Shown one piece after another: positions 43,055 to 52,735 of a stretch of 64,000 nt of DNA. Source of the stretch: Actinomycetaceae bacterium (GTDB taxonomy: Bacteria; Actinomycetota; Actinomycetes; Actinomycetales; Actinomycetaceae); the NCBI GenBank assembly GCA_028724905.1, contig JAQYTG010000018.1, positions 310,001 through 374,000 of the forward strand, in the 5' to 3' direction. Both the position numbers and the translations under genes were made by a program. Under the pieces are notes generated by a model. That model was not told where the DNA came from, did not search any database, and was given only the letters and a program-made list of their open reading frames with translations. Within the stretch, counting starts at the first letter, position 1. Each line of letters opens with the position of its first letter.

Positions 43055-44800
43055 TTACTCCTGCGCCTCTGAAAGCCGAGAAGCCATCCGCGGATCTCCT
43101 TCTCCCTGAGGGAGAAATTCTTCAATTTTGCGATGACGAGCAGCAAACTGGCTGCGGTGCTTTGGATGAGTCAGCACGTACAACTGCCCCTCTTCCATAG
43201 CTTTGAATAAACGCGGAGCAATCGGATCCAATTCGGTGCCAGTAACGATAAGGTGCTCAAGATCTTTCGTCGCCCCCAGATAATAATCGGACGTGTAGTA
43301 CGGATCATCCCCCATAGCAAAGCGCTCCGGACGATAGTCATCAGAATGATGCAGCTCGGTTTGCACGAAACCTGGACAAAACACCGACATCTTAATAGTG
43401 TCAATCTTGTGTTCCTTGAGATACCAAGCAGCCGCCTCCACTAACGCTACGAGTGCGTGTTTAGTGGCCGCATACGTAGGCACCTTTGCGAAACCAGGAA
43501 TAATTCCCGCAATTGAAGCAGTACTCATAATGTTGGCCGGCGTGCCCTGTTTGATCATAATCGGCAGCACTGCACGGTAGTAGTAGGCATGGCTGAGCAA
43601 GTTCGCGCTTGCCGCCCAGTCCCAATCACGCGGCCGTAGATGAGATTCATCGCCTTTGGTGGCCACACCTGCATTAGCAAACAGCACGTCAATGCGCCCG
43701 TAGCGTTCCATCGTCTGATCTACTGTAGCCTGGACGTCCTCAGGAAGGGAGACGTCTGCTGGAATCGCTACGACGTCAGCGCCCACTTCCTCCAACTCCT
43801 GCGCGAAAGCCTGTAGCTTATCGCGTTGAATATCCACCAAGGCGAGCTTCATACCACGGCGCAATGCCTCTTCAGCAAATGCTCTACCGAATCCGTTCGC
43901 AGCGCCGGTGATAAGCGCAACCTGCCCAGTGAAGTCACGATCAGTATCACTGCCTAAACCATCGTAGGCTTCACCGTCTTTTTCAATGTTGGCGTGACGA
44001 TACTTGACCAGTGGAGTGTACTCCGGATGAGTGAAGATGTAGAGATCGTTCTTTTCAACACCCTCAAAGATACGAGATCCTACTGTATCAATCGGGATAC
44101 CTGTGCTGATATTGACGTTCGTATTGTTCAAACGGTTGCGGTAGGCCTCAGAGGAATACCACGGATCAGCATTATTTCTGAAACGCTCAGGGCGGTGGCG
44201 CATCGAGTGGTGGAGGTCCGTCTGCACGAAGCCAGGGCAATAGACGGTGACGCCAATATCGAGTTTATGTAGATCCATATAGACACGCAGATCTTCAGCG
44301 AGAGCCACAGCGCCGTGTTTTGTTGCCGAGTAAGCAGGGTTCGTACCGAATCCTGGCATGACGCCCGCCGTTGAGGCCGTCACGACGATATGCCCTGGCG
44401 TAGCTTGCTTTTCCATAATCGGCAGCACTTCACGGTAGTAATATCCGTGGCTGACGAGGTTTGCCTGAACGGCCCACTGCCAATCCAACACCGGCAGTTC
44501 CACAATATCTCCAGCAGGAGCGATGCCAGCGTTGTTAAAAAGGAGATCAATCTGGCCAAAGGCATTCATTGTAGCTTCAACGCTCTTTTTAACTTCATCA
44601 TAATCGGTGACGTCTGCCTCAATCATCGCAACTTGTGCACCAAGCGCTTCGAGTACGGCTTGCGTGCCCACCAGATCCGGCCCATCAATATCAACGAGAG
44701 CAAGTTTCATACCGCGCTTTGCCGCTTCGATGGCAAACGCTTTACCAATACCGTTTGCCCCACCCGTAATCAGCGCCACTTTATCCTTAAAATCCCTCAT
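43055..44800 (-). CDS. tandem-fused double short-chain dehydrogenase/reductase
   Basis: 581 residues comprising two complete SDR domains. Domain 1 (~1-285): VALITGGANGIGKAF, FNNAG, and YSATKHG for the catalytic Tyr/Lys. Domain 2 (~290-581): VALITGAANGFGRAF, FANAG and YAATKHA. Each ends in a related segment (QTDLHHSMRHRPERF and QTELHHSDDYRPERF), so the halves arose by duplication. Both cofactor sites have Asp after the second strand (LALVDI), favouring NAD. AGGAGT precedes the ATG. It leads the fixABCX/ACAD operon, so it likely oxidises or reduces the hydroxy/keto form of the same substrate. I recognise no characterised homologue. Confidence 0.85.
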   Translation of the reverse strand: MRDFKDKVALITGGANGIGKAFAIEAAKRGMKLALVDIDGPDLVGTQAVLEALGAQVAMIEADVTDYDEVKKSVEATMNAFGQIDLLFNNAGIAPAGDIVELPVLDWQWAVQANLVSHGYYYREVLPIMEKQATPGHIVVTASTAGVMPGFGTNPAYSATKHGAVALAEDLRVYMDLHKLDIGVTVYCPGFVQTDLHHSMRHRPERFRNNADPWYSSEAYRNRLNNTNVNISTGIPIDTVGSRIFEGVEKNDLYIFTHPEYTPLVKYRHANIEKDGEAYDGLGSDTDRDFTGQVALITGAANGFGRAFAEEALRRGMKLALVDIQRDKLQAFAQELEEVGADVVAIPADVSLPEDVQATVDQTMERYGRIDVLFANAGVATKGDESHLRPRDWDWAASANLLSHAYYYRAVLPIMIKQGTPANIMSTASIAGIIPGFAKVPTYAATKHALVALVEAAAWYLKEHKIDTIKMSVFCPGFVQTELHHSDDYRPERFAMGDDPYYTSDYYLGATKDLEHLIVTGTELDPIAPRLFKAMEEGQLYVLTHPKHRSQFAARHRKIEEFLPQGEGDPRMASRLSEAQE

Positions 44801-45111
44801 GCAGGATCACTCCTTTTCGGTGCGAGTACGCTTTTAGTCAAGCTATGCACCCGAGTCCACATTGCTATTTATTCGTTTGTCATGCGAACGCGTCTTTGCG
44901 TCCGTCCGGCCAGCACCATTGCTGCCATCATCACCTGCACAACTCTAGCAAATATGTGACGCATACTACAAAATGACGGCGGGGTGTGAGCACTACACCC
45001 CACCTGAGGCGCAACGAAAATATCGGCCAGACAGTTGTATCAGCGCATATTAACGCCATTGACGCAACCGATCTGACCGATATTCTCAGCCCTGTTTTCC
45101 TGCCCTTCACA
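44801..45111. other. intergenic region upstream of the SDR-fix operon
   Basis: No gene. Contains repeat copy 2 (45016-45086). Remaining sequence should hold the operon promoter; no clear boxes found. Confidence 0.4.
45016..45086. repeat. intergenic repeat element, copy 2 (related to 37941-38013)
   Basis: AATATCGGCCAGACAGTTGT and, on its right, GATCTGACCGATATTCTC form near-perfect inverted arms (AATATCGGxCAGA, one mismatch). Middle block TGTATCAGCGCATATTAACG is shared in part with copy 1. Sits between acnA and the SDR-fix operon, so the two copies bracket that operon. Confidence 0.65.
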
Positions 45112-47784
45112 TCAGGCAGCTAGCTGACGCAGCACATACTGCAAAATTCCACCGTTGCGGTAGTAGTCCGCCTCACCAGGAGTGTCGATACGCACAACGG
45201 CATCAAATTCGACAGTACTGCCGTCAGCCTTGTGCGCACTCACGTGAACAGTCTTCGGCGTCACGCCACTATTGAGCTCAGCAATGCCGGTGATATCGAA
45301 AATTTCACTACCATCCAAGCCAAGCGATTCGTGGCTCTCACCCGCAGGGAACTGCAATGGAAGCACTCCCATGCCGATGAGATTGCTGCGGTGAATACGC
45401 TCAAAGCTCTCGGTTATCACTGCGCGCACGCCGAGCAAAGCCGTACCTTTGGCCGCCCAGTCGCGCGAGGAGCCGGTGCCATATTCCTTGCCGCCCAGCA
45501 CCATCAACGGCACTCCAGCGTTGCGATACTCTTCAGCTGCATCAAAAATTGCCTGCTGCTCGCCAGTGAGGAAGTTCTTCGTATATCCCCCCTCTACCCC
45601 ATCGAGCAACTGGTTCTTGATGCGGATATTGGCAAATGTGCCGCGAATCATCACCTCGTGATTGCCACGCCGCGAGCCGTAAGAATTAAAATCTTGCCGT
45701 TCAATACCACGCTCAGCTAGGTAACGTCCCGCCGGAGAATCCGGCTTAATCGCTCCCGCAGGTGAGATGTGATCGGTCGTCACAGAATCGCCGAGTTTGG
45801 CGAGCACCCGAGCGCCGTGAATATCAGCGACCGGATCTGGCGTCATCCCCATACCCTCAAAATACGGGGCTTTACGTACGTACGTACTGCGCGGATCCCA
45901 AGAGAATTTTTCACCCTCGGGAGTATCCAATGAGCGCCAACGCTCATCGCCATCAAAGACGCGCGCGTAATTACGCCGATACATCTCAGAGTCGATAGCG
46001 CTCTCAATCGTGGCTTGCACTTGAGCGGGATCGGGCCAGATATCGCTCAAAAATACGTCATGCCCAGCTTGATCTTGGCCGAGCGGCTGCGTCTCAAAAT
46101 CGAAATCCATCGTGCCGGCGAGTGCATAAGCAATCACCAGCGGCGGCGAGGCCAGGTAGTTCATCTTCACATCTGGGCTGATGCGCCCCTCAAAGTTACG
46201 GTTGCCAGAGAGCACCGCCGTCACCGTGAGATCGCCCGCTACCACCGCATCGTGTACCGGATCTGGGAGCGGCCCAGAGTTTCCAATGCAGGTGGTGCAG
46301 CCGTAGCCGACGAGATGATACCCAAGCTCTTCTAAGCTCGGCCAGAGCCCAGCTTTCTCATAGTAGTCTGTGACCACTTTGGATCCCGGAGCCATCGAAG
46401 TCTTCACCCACGGTTTGGTCTTCAGGCCTTTCGCCACGGCATTTTTCGCCAGTAAGCCAGCCGCGATCATCACCGCCGGATTAGAGGTATTCGTGCAGCT
46501 CGTGATGGCAGCAATCACCACGTCGCCATGCGCCAAAGAAGTGTGCACCCCAGAATCCGTAGTCAATGGCACTGGCTCCTGCGCTGCGTCAGCAGCCAAA
46601 TAATCGGGCAGCGCCTGCTCAAAATTCTTGCGCGCGGCTGACAGCTCAATGCGATCCTGCGGGCGTTTCGGGCCAGCGATCGACGGCACCACTGTACTCA
46701 GGTCGAGCTCCATATATTCCGAATAACGCGCCTCCCGAGCGGGATCGTGCCACAGGCCTTGTTCTTTGGCATAGGTCTCTACCAGCGCAATCTGCTCAGC
46801 GCTGCGGCCAGTGAGACGCAAGTAGTCGAGCGTCACCTCATCAATGGGGAAAATTGCAGCTGTGGAACCGAACTCGGGGCTCATATTGCCAATCGTGGCG
46901 CGATTGGCCAATGGCACTTGTGCCACGCCATCGCCGTAAAATTCTACAAACTTCCCCACCACTCCGTGCTCGCGCAGCATCTGAGTGATCGTCAGCACCA
47001 CGTCGGTGGCGGTGGCAGCAGCGGGGATCTGACCGGTGAGCTTGAAACCTACCACGCGCGGAATCAGCATCGAGACGGGCTGGCCGAGCATCGCCGCTTC
47101 CGCTTCAATACCACCCACACCCCAACCGAGCACTCCAAGGCCATTGACCATAGTGGTGTGCGAATCAGTGCCAACACACGTGTCTGGATAAGCATAGGTG
47201 ACGCCGTCTTCCTCTTTCGTCATCGTCACCCGCGCCAAATACTCAATGTTCACCTGGTGCACAATGCCAGTACCAGGCGGCACTACTTTGAAATTCTGGA
47301 AAGCACCTTGCCCCCAGCGCAAGAATTGGTAGCGTTCCCCGTTGCGCTGATACTCAATATCCATGTTGCGCTGCAATGCGTCCGAGCTGCCAAACAGATC
47401 TACCTGCACTGAGTGGTCGATCACCATCTCAGCGGGGTTGAGCGGGTTGATCTTTTCAGGATTCCCACCGAGCTCTGCAACAGCTTCGCGCATCGTAGCC
47501 AGATCTACTACACAGGGGACTCCAGTGAAATCTTGCATGACGACGCGCGCCGGAGTGAACTGAATCTCCTGATCAGGCTGGGCATCTGGATCCCAGCTGG
47601 CGAGAGCGCGAATATGCCCTGCCATCACGTTTGCACCATCTTCTGTGCGCAAGAGGTTTTCGGCGAGCACTTTCAAGCTGTATGGGAGCTTCTCAAGCCC
47701 AGGCACGGCACTCAACTTAAAAATCTCGTAATTTTTATCTCCCACGCTCAAGGTGGTTCGCGCTTTGAAACTGTTGATGCTCAT
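45112..47784 (-). CDS. acnA: aconitate hydratase
   Basis: 890 residues from the ATG at 47784 (AAGGAGA upstream); the frame extends further but without family similarity. IRP1/AcnA type: [20 protein letters not shown], cluster Cys in [10 protein letters not shown] and CTTCIGNSG, swivel domain [17 protein letters not shown]. Converts citrate to isocitrate in the TCA cycle with a 4Fe-4S cluster. A perfect palindrome lies about 225 bp upstream. Confidence 0.96.
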   Translation of the reverse strand: MSINSFKARTTLSVGDKNYEIFKLSAVPGLEKLPYSLKVLAENLLRTEDGANVMAGHIRALASWDPDAQPDQEIQFTPARVVMQDFTGVPCVVDLATMREAVAELGGNPEKINPLNPAEMVIDHSVQVDLFGSSDALQRNMDIEYQRNGERYQFLRWGQGAFQNFKVVPPGTGIVHQVNIEYLARVTMTKEEDGVTYAYPDTCVGTDSHTTMVNGLGVLGWGVGGIEAEAAMLGQPVSMLIPRVVGFKLTGQIPAAATATDVVLTITQMLREHGVVGKFVEFYGDGVAQVPLANRATIGNMSPEFGSTAAIFPIDEVTLDYLRLTGRSAEQIALVETYAKEQGLWHDPAREARYSEYMELDLSTVVPSIAGPKRPQDRIELSAARKNFEQALPDYLAADAAQEPVPLTTDSGVHTSLAHGDVVIAAITSCTNTSNPAVMIAAGLLAKNAVAKGLKTKPWVKTSMAPGSKVVTDYYEKAGLWPSLEELGYHLVGYGCTTCIGNSGPLPDPVHDAVVAGDLTVTAVLSGNRNFEGRISPDVKMNYLASPPLVIAYALAGTMDFDFETQPLGQDQAGHDVFLSDIWPDPAQVQATIESAIDSEMYRRNYARVFDGDERWRSLDTPEGEKFSWDPRSTYVRKAPYFEGMGMTPDPVADIHGARVLAKLGDSVTTDHISPAGAIKPDSPAGRYLAERGIERQDFNSYGSRRGNHEVMIRGTFANIRIKNQLLDGVEGGYTKNFLTGEQQAIFDAAEEYRNAGVPLMVLGGKEYGTGSSRDWAAKGTALLGVRAVITESFERIHRSNLIGMGVLPLQFPAGESHESLGLDGSEIFDITGIAELNSGVTPKTVHVSAHKADGSTVEFDAVVRIDTPGEADYYRNGGILQYVLRQLAA

Positions 47785-48006
47785 CGCTCTCCTTCGCACA
47801 CCATTGGTTTTGCACGCCAGCAACTTTGAACGTGGTACGCCGAAGAGTTTGCATCTTCTCAGCCATCTCCCTGACGCACGACGATTCAATGATCGAATTT
47901 TGCCGCCACCCGCATTTCAGCACATACGCCACGTGCCGTACCTCGATGTGTGCGACTCGATCTTGCTTGTACGCACTGACATAAGTGTACACGATACGTC
48001 TAGATT

Positions 48007-48024
48007 TATCTCTAGGTAGAGATA
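48007..48024. promoter_or_regulatory. palindrome upstream of acnA, candidate operator
   Basis: TATCTCT-AGGT-AGAGATA, a perfect inverted repeat. It is in the 537-bp acnA/pirin spacer next to a GTGTAC-rich stretch. Possible TetR- or GntR-type site; in Corynebacterium acn is controlled by the TetR-type AcnR, but no acnR-like gene is present here. Confidence 0.4.
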
Positions 48025-48321
48025 TTTGCGCAGGAGACGCGCGAACGGCGTAGCTGAAGAACTCAACGACAGACCACGAAAACCCTCAACTGGTACAAAC
48101 CAAGCGAGCGTATAATCGAACTAATCAACAACGACTGTTGCAACCACCACTAGAAACCACCCTGCTCCGCCACCGCCAGGCATCCGCCCCGATTGGCAAC
48201 TACCCACCAACCAAGCAATCTCAATGGCCACCTACCACCAGGCAAGCGGCAGCATCATCACGGCCTCACGGCATTACCGTCTCGCGGCCTCACGGCCTCA
48301 CAGCGTCACTGCCTCACTACT
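48025..48321. other. intergenic, short repeats
   Basis: No gene. A CGGCCTCAC repeat (48257-48318) occurs before the pirin stop codon. Confidence 0.4.
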
Positions 48322-49191
48322 TTACTGAGCATTTTCATAGTGGGCAGCCTGCTTCACAAACGTGCCCTCTTGAATCTCTTGGAACGCCGTCACCAGCTCC
48401 TCATTGGTGTTCATCACGATAGGCCCATACCAGGCCACCGGCTCATGCAACGCAATCGAGCTCATCAGCAGAATCTCAATCGGCCCACGAGGAGCGGAGA
48501 TCGTGACGGCATCGCCCTCCCCCAGTTTTGCAGCCGTCTTGGCGGCCACCGACGCTCCGCCCACCACGGCATCACCCTCCAAAGTAAAGACCATCGCCGA
48601 ACGCTCACTCGCCACTGGCAGCGTGACGCTCGCGCCCTCGTTGAGGTGGATGTCGTAAAAATCAAGCGGTAAGTACTTCCCCTGAATCGCGCTGTGCACC
48701 ACGCCGGCGGCATCCGTGTAACTCCCAGCCATGAGTCGCAACGTGCCACCATCGAGCGGGAGTTCCTCCACCGAATCTTTGAGCACCCCGTGATAGAACG
48801 GCTCGGCTTTCATCTTTTTGTCGGCAGGCAGGTTGAGCCACAGCTGAATACCCAGCAAACGCGGCATCTCTTGCGGCATCTCCTCATGGAAAGCCCCCGA
48901 GCCAGCTGTGAGCCACTGGGCTTCGCCGTCGTGGATCATGCCGATAGTGCCAAGGTGGTCTTTATGCATGATGGAACCACGGGACAGGAACGTGAACGTC
49001 TCAATGCCGCGGTGCGGATGCATGGGAAAGCCCTCGATATAATCGGCGGGATTGGTGGTGTCAAAAGCGTCGAGCATTAAGAACGGATCAAAATCTTCCA
49101 CCGTCTGATTGCCTAGCACCCGCACAAGGCTCACGCCAGCGCCGTCTCGTGTACGAAATCCCTGCACCTGTTTGGTGATGTGTCGCTCCAT
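48322..49191 (-). CDS. pirin family protein
   Basis: 289 residues, bicupin. Metal-binding motif FPMHPHRGIETFTFL (two His) followed by HDGEAQWLTAGSGAFHEE (His/Glu) in the first cupin; C-terminal pirin domain includes VVMNTNEELVTAFQEI-like sequence. Family members bind Fe and include quercetin dioxygenases and regulatory proteins; the role here is unknown. Confidence 0.92.
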   Translation of the reverse strand: MERHITKQVQGFRTRDGAGVSLVRVLGNQTVEDFDPFLMLDAFDTTNPADYIEGFPMHPHRGIETFTFLSRGSIMHKDHLGTIGMIHDGEAQWLTAGSGAFHEEMPQEMPRLLGIQLWLNLPADKKMKAEPFYHGVLKDSVEELPLDGGTLRLMAGSYTDAAGVVHSAIQGKYLPLDFYDIHLNEGASVTLPVASERSAMVFTLEGDAVVGGASVAAKTAAKLGEGDAVTISAPRGPIEILLMSSIALHEPVAWYGPIVMNTNEELVTAFQEIQEGTFVKQAAHYENAQ

Positions 49192-49292
49192 GTGTATCTC
49201 TCTTTCCGCTCCTTGAGCTGCGCAGTTTTATCACGCCGTGACGCCACTATGTTGCGGGGCACTGCGGTGCGGTGACGCCACTATGCTGGGAC

Positions 49293-49388
49293 GGCACCGT
49301 CCAATATCGGCACAGTCCAATATCGGCACAGTGCAATGACGGCACTGCCCAATGTCGGCACCGTCCAATGACAGCACTGTGCCGTGAC
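49293..49388. repeat. 16-bp tandem repeat, six units
   Basis: Units such as GGCACCGTCCAATATC, GGCACAGTCCAATATC, GGCACAGTGCAATGAC, GGCACTGCCCAATGTC. Flanked by copies of GTGACGCCACTATG (49241-49285). The spacers are absent, so this is not a CRISPR. Confidence 0.85.
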
Positions 49389-49531
49389 TGCCCTGCACCC
49401 GATGATGCATATAGCGTGACGCCACTGCCAAGGCACGTCATAGACCCACCATGATGGACGCCCCTAACGGCGTTTATATCTGCTGTAGCTATCATTAGTT
49501 GAGTTACCTAATCAACTCCCGTAGGCGCGTT

Positions 49532-51292
49532 TTATTCCCGCTCAGCCAGCTCTTCGGCCAGCAAATTCCGCGGCGGCGCGAGCGACCGCATCCGCCGGAG
49601 CAGCTCGAATGAACTGAAGAGCACCGCAATATAGGGCACCCCCGCATACCACGCCAGCGGCATCAACCAATAGAGCGCCACGAAGATTGCCACGCACGCG
49701 GCGATCACCAGCCAATTCACCGCTGGCGCTCCCCAGAGCCGGCGCTTGGCAATCGGCAGACCAGCGGCGCGGCGCGCCTTGCGGAACGCCAGATGAGTGG
49801 CCATGATGATACACCAGGTGATCAAAATGGCCACCGTGGTAGCGCCAAGCAGAAACATAAATGCTCCGCCAGGAGCCACAGTCGAGAGCAGCGCTGCCGC
49901 GCCCACGCCGATGAGCGCAATCCCCACTGCCCCGCGCGGTGCCCCATTGGCAGCCACTCGCGCCGCCACCCTGGGCGCCTGCCCATCCACGGCGAGCGCA
50001 TGAATCATGCGGGTGGCCGCATAGAGGCAGCCATTCGCGGCGGAGAGCGCCGCAACGATCAGCACCGCGTTCATCACGTGCGCAGCCATATCCACACCCG
50101 AGAGTGCGAGTGCGCGCACAAATGGAGACTGTTCAATCGTCCCTCCGGTGGCGGCCGTCGCCTGCCACGGCTGGAGAGCTAAAACTACTGCAATAGCGGC
50201 GAGATAGAAAATTACGATGCGCCAAATCATGGCTGCGGCCGCCTGCGGAATATCGCGCTGCGGGTTTTCTGATTCGGCTGCCGTCGAAGAGACGTTTTCT
50301 ATACCACCGAAAGAAAATACCGCCATACAAGCTGCGGCCAATACGCCCGTTATCCCCATTGGGAAAAATCCTCCATCTGCCGGAGCGAGATTTCCCCACC
50401 CTAAGGCCGGAACTCCAGGCACAGCTCCGAATACCAACGCCAGTCCGAGCGCAATGAACGCCACAGCGGCCACCACTTTAATCATCGAAAACCAGTATTC
50501 CGACGTCCCATACAGGTGCACTGAAAACACGTTAAAGGCCACAATCACGCCCGCACAGCACAGCGTCCCCACCCACAACGGCAAGCTCGGAAACCAAAAC
50601 TGAAGATACGTGGCCGTCGCCGTCACCTCTGCTCCCACCGCCACCAGGGATTGCACGGCAAAATTCCAGCGAGCCACATATCCCCCGCGCTGCCCCAGGT
50701 AGGCCGCAGCCACCGTGCCATGCCCACCAGCCACTGGATGCGTAGACACCATTTCTGCCAGCGCCCACACCACGGCGAGCGCAAAGGATCCAGCAATCAC
50801 ATACGAAATGATCGTCGCTGGCCCTGCGAGCGCAATCACTGATCCAGATCCAAGAAACAGCCCCGTGCCGAGAGCTCCAGAGAGGCCAATCATTGAGATC
50901 TGCCGATGCGTGAGTCGGCGTTGAAGTACTTGAGTATCATCGCTCAGGTGCGCTGTGGCATCATGCACTGTGGCACCATGTGCCGTGACACCATGCGCTA
51001 TAACGTCAGCCCCTGCTGCCGTCACGCCATCCTGCTGAGCTGCAACGCCGAGCGCATTTTGTGCCCTCCCATCGCCGGATTCAGGCGTGACGCCAAACGC
51101 TTCTGTCATCCCTGTATAGCTCGATTCAGGCGTGACTCCACCATTTTCTTGCTCACCGTGAGCGGCCTTGTGGCGGGTATGCACACCGCGAGTTCTGGCG
51201 TCGCGGCAATCATCAGTGCTCCGATTGGCCACGTGCGGGCCGCCAGCTAACCGGCGATCATCAAAGTTTGGAGTGATATCAGAAGTAGACAC
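49532..51292 (-). CDS. amino acid permease (APC superfamily) with long N-terminal extension
   Basis: 586 residues; 12 membrane helices from about residue 130. Conserved start RRLTHRQISMIGLSGALGTG and the first-helix GxG motif LFLGSGSVIALAGPA, then FSFGGIENVSSTAAESENPQ, mark the AAT/GABA-permease group. The first ~125 residues are hydrophilic, with repeats (VTPESSYTG/VTPESGDGR; VTAHGATVHDATAH) that in DNA look like the intergenic GTGACGCC repeats of this genome. The true start could be near the helices: an ATG is not found close by, so the long form is kept. Substrate unknown. Confidence 0.88.
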   Translation of the reverse strand: MSTSDITPNFDDRRLAGGPHVANRSTDDCRDARTRGVHTRHKAAHGEQENGGVTPESSYTGMTEAFGVTPESGDGRAQNALGVAAQQDGVTAAGADVIAHGVTAHGATVHDATAHLSDDTQVLQRRLTHRQISMIGLSGALGTGLFLGSGSVIALAGPATIISYVIAGSFALAVVWALAEMVSTHPVAGGHGTVAAAYLGQRGGYVARWNFAVQSLVAVGAEVTATATYLQFWFPSLPLWVGTLCCAGVIVAFNVFSVHLYGTSEYWFSMIKVVAAVAFIALGLALVFGAVPGVPALGWGNLAPADGGFFPMGITGVLAAACMAVFSFGGIENVSSTAAESENPQRDIPQAAAAMIWRIVIFYLAAIAVVLALQPWQATAATGGTIEQSPFVRALALSGVDMAAHVMNAVLIVAALSAANGCLYAATRMIHALAVDGQAPRVAARVAANGAPRGAVGIALIGVGAAALLSTVAPGGAFMFLLGATTVAILITWCIIMATHLAFRKARRAAGLPIAKRRLWGAPAVNWLVIAACVAIFVALYWLMPLAWYAGVPYIAVLFSSFELLRRMRSLAPPRNLLAEELAERE

Positions 51293-51666
51293 AGATGCAA
51301 GACTAGGCTACCAGCGCATCAGAATGAAATAACCGCATATGTGAATGCCATAGAGGCCACCAGGCACTATCCGCGCGTCTGCCTATATTCTCCCCACACC
51401 GTATCCCGCCCATACCCCACACATCTACTCCGTCGCAGCCTCCTCACCGCCACGCTATCGCGCACTGCACCAACTAGTATCTGAGCAGCCCATAGGCAGC
51501 CCGTTCTCTACGCAGCCCATAGCCTGCGCTGCTCAGTCTCCGCACCACCTATAGTCTCTGTGCCGTCAATGCTCTGCGCGTACTCCTGCGCGCAGATCCA
51601 GGCTCGTCATTCAACGTATCTGCCAGCTAGCACTTCAACGCCGGTGTACTTCAACGCTGCTACGCA
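51293..51666. other. intergenic, no gene seen
   Basis: Short degenerate direct repeats (GCAGCCCATAG, CTTCAACGC) and nothing coding. Confidence 0.4.
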
Positions 51667-52527
51667 TCAATGCCGTTGGCAATGCGGGCAAAAATGCGTG
51701 TGTCTGCCCATGAAAGGCACTGCCTGAATCGGATGTCCACACTGCGGACACGCCTGGCCTGCACGGCCATAGACGGCCAACTCCCGCTCGAAGTATCCCG
51801 CCTCCCCATTGGCGTTGCGGTAGAGGCGATCAAAGGAGGTGCCGCCCGCTGCCAGCGCTTTGGCCAAGACTGCGCGCACCGCCTCGGCTAGCCATGCGGC
51901 GCGGCGCTTTCCTAGCTGGCGGGCACGCGGATCAACGCCAGCGAGAAAAAGAGCTTCGTCGGCATAGATATTGCCAATGCCAGAGACGACTTTCTGATCG
52001 AGAAGTACCCGTTTGATCTCGCGGCGCGCCCCTGCCAGCCGCTGCGCCAACTGCGCGGGGGTCATTTCTAAGGCATCGGGAGCGATATGAGCTAGCGAAG
52101 CCGGCACGCGCCGCCCATCTGCGCTCGCCACAAACGCCGAGAGTGCTAGAAAACCAAACGTGCGCTGGTCGATAAAACGCAGCACGCCGTCACCATAATC
52201 AAACCGCGCCCGCTCGTGGCGCCTGCCCGCCGGATAGTACCGAGTGGCAGCATCGTAAGCGGCATCATTAATCAAGAGCTGGCCAGACATCCCCAGATGA
52301 ATCACCAGCGCCTGCTCACTGCGAGCAAATTCGAGCCATATAAACTTGCCTCGCCGAGCCACCTCCTGCACCGTTTGGCCGGTGACGGCAGATGCCAACG
52401 CCGCAGAGCCGCCAGGTATAGCCCGCACCACCCGAGCATGGAACACCTCAACGCCGCGCACCCTCTGCCCCAGCACAGCTGCAGCCACTCCAGCTCGAAT
52501 TGACTCCACTTCCGGCAACTCTGGCAC
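51667..52527 (-). CDS. mutM: formamidopyrimidine-DNA glycosylase
   Basis: 286 residues. N-terminal MPELPEVES with catalytic Pro2/Glu3, HLGMSGQLL, the H2TH segment VVSGIGNIYADEALFLAGVD, and a C-terminal zinc finger CPQCGHPIQ...HTHFCPHCQ. Removes 8-oxoguanine and ring-opened purines. Not next to rnc/smc as in many actinobacteria. Confidence 0.95.
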   Translation of the reverse strand: MPELPEVESIRAGVAAAVLGQRVRGVEVFHARVVRAIPGGSAALASAVTGQTVQEVARRGKFIWLEFARSEQALVIHLGMSGQLLINDAAYDAATRYYPAGRRHERARFDYGDGVLRFIDQRTFGFLALSAFVASADGRRVPASLAHIAPDALEMTPAQLAQRLAGARREIKRVLLDQKVVSGIGNIYADEALFLAGVDPRARQLGKRRAAWLAEAVRAVLAKALAAGGTSFDRLYRNANGEAGYFERELAVYGRAGQACPQCGHPIQAVPFMGRHTHFCPHCQRH

Positions 52528-52735
52528 GGCTCACTCCCTCCTGCGCAGCTCCAGCTCAGAATCCCACTCCACTATGACGATCTATTGTGACGCTATGTCT
52601 CTTGTGACGCCATATACACGCCGAGCAGCCACTCAGATCAGCGTGTGCTGATCAGTCCGCTCAGATTAGTTCCTGCAGATCAACTCGCGCAGAGCCAGTT
52701 CGCTCAGATCAGTTCGCGCATTCACTTCGACCCGT
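52528..52735. repeat. degenerate ~17-bp repeats between mutM and sprT-like gene
   Basis: Recurring CAGATCAGTTCGCGC-like units at 52634-52735. Confidence 0.5.

Noticed and set aside
49293..49388. Possible CRISPR array from six regular repeats
   Set aside because: The units are contiguous 16-mers without spacers, each variable, and no cas gene is near.
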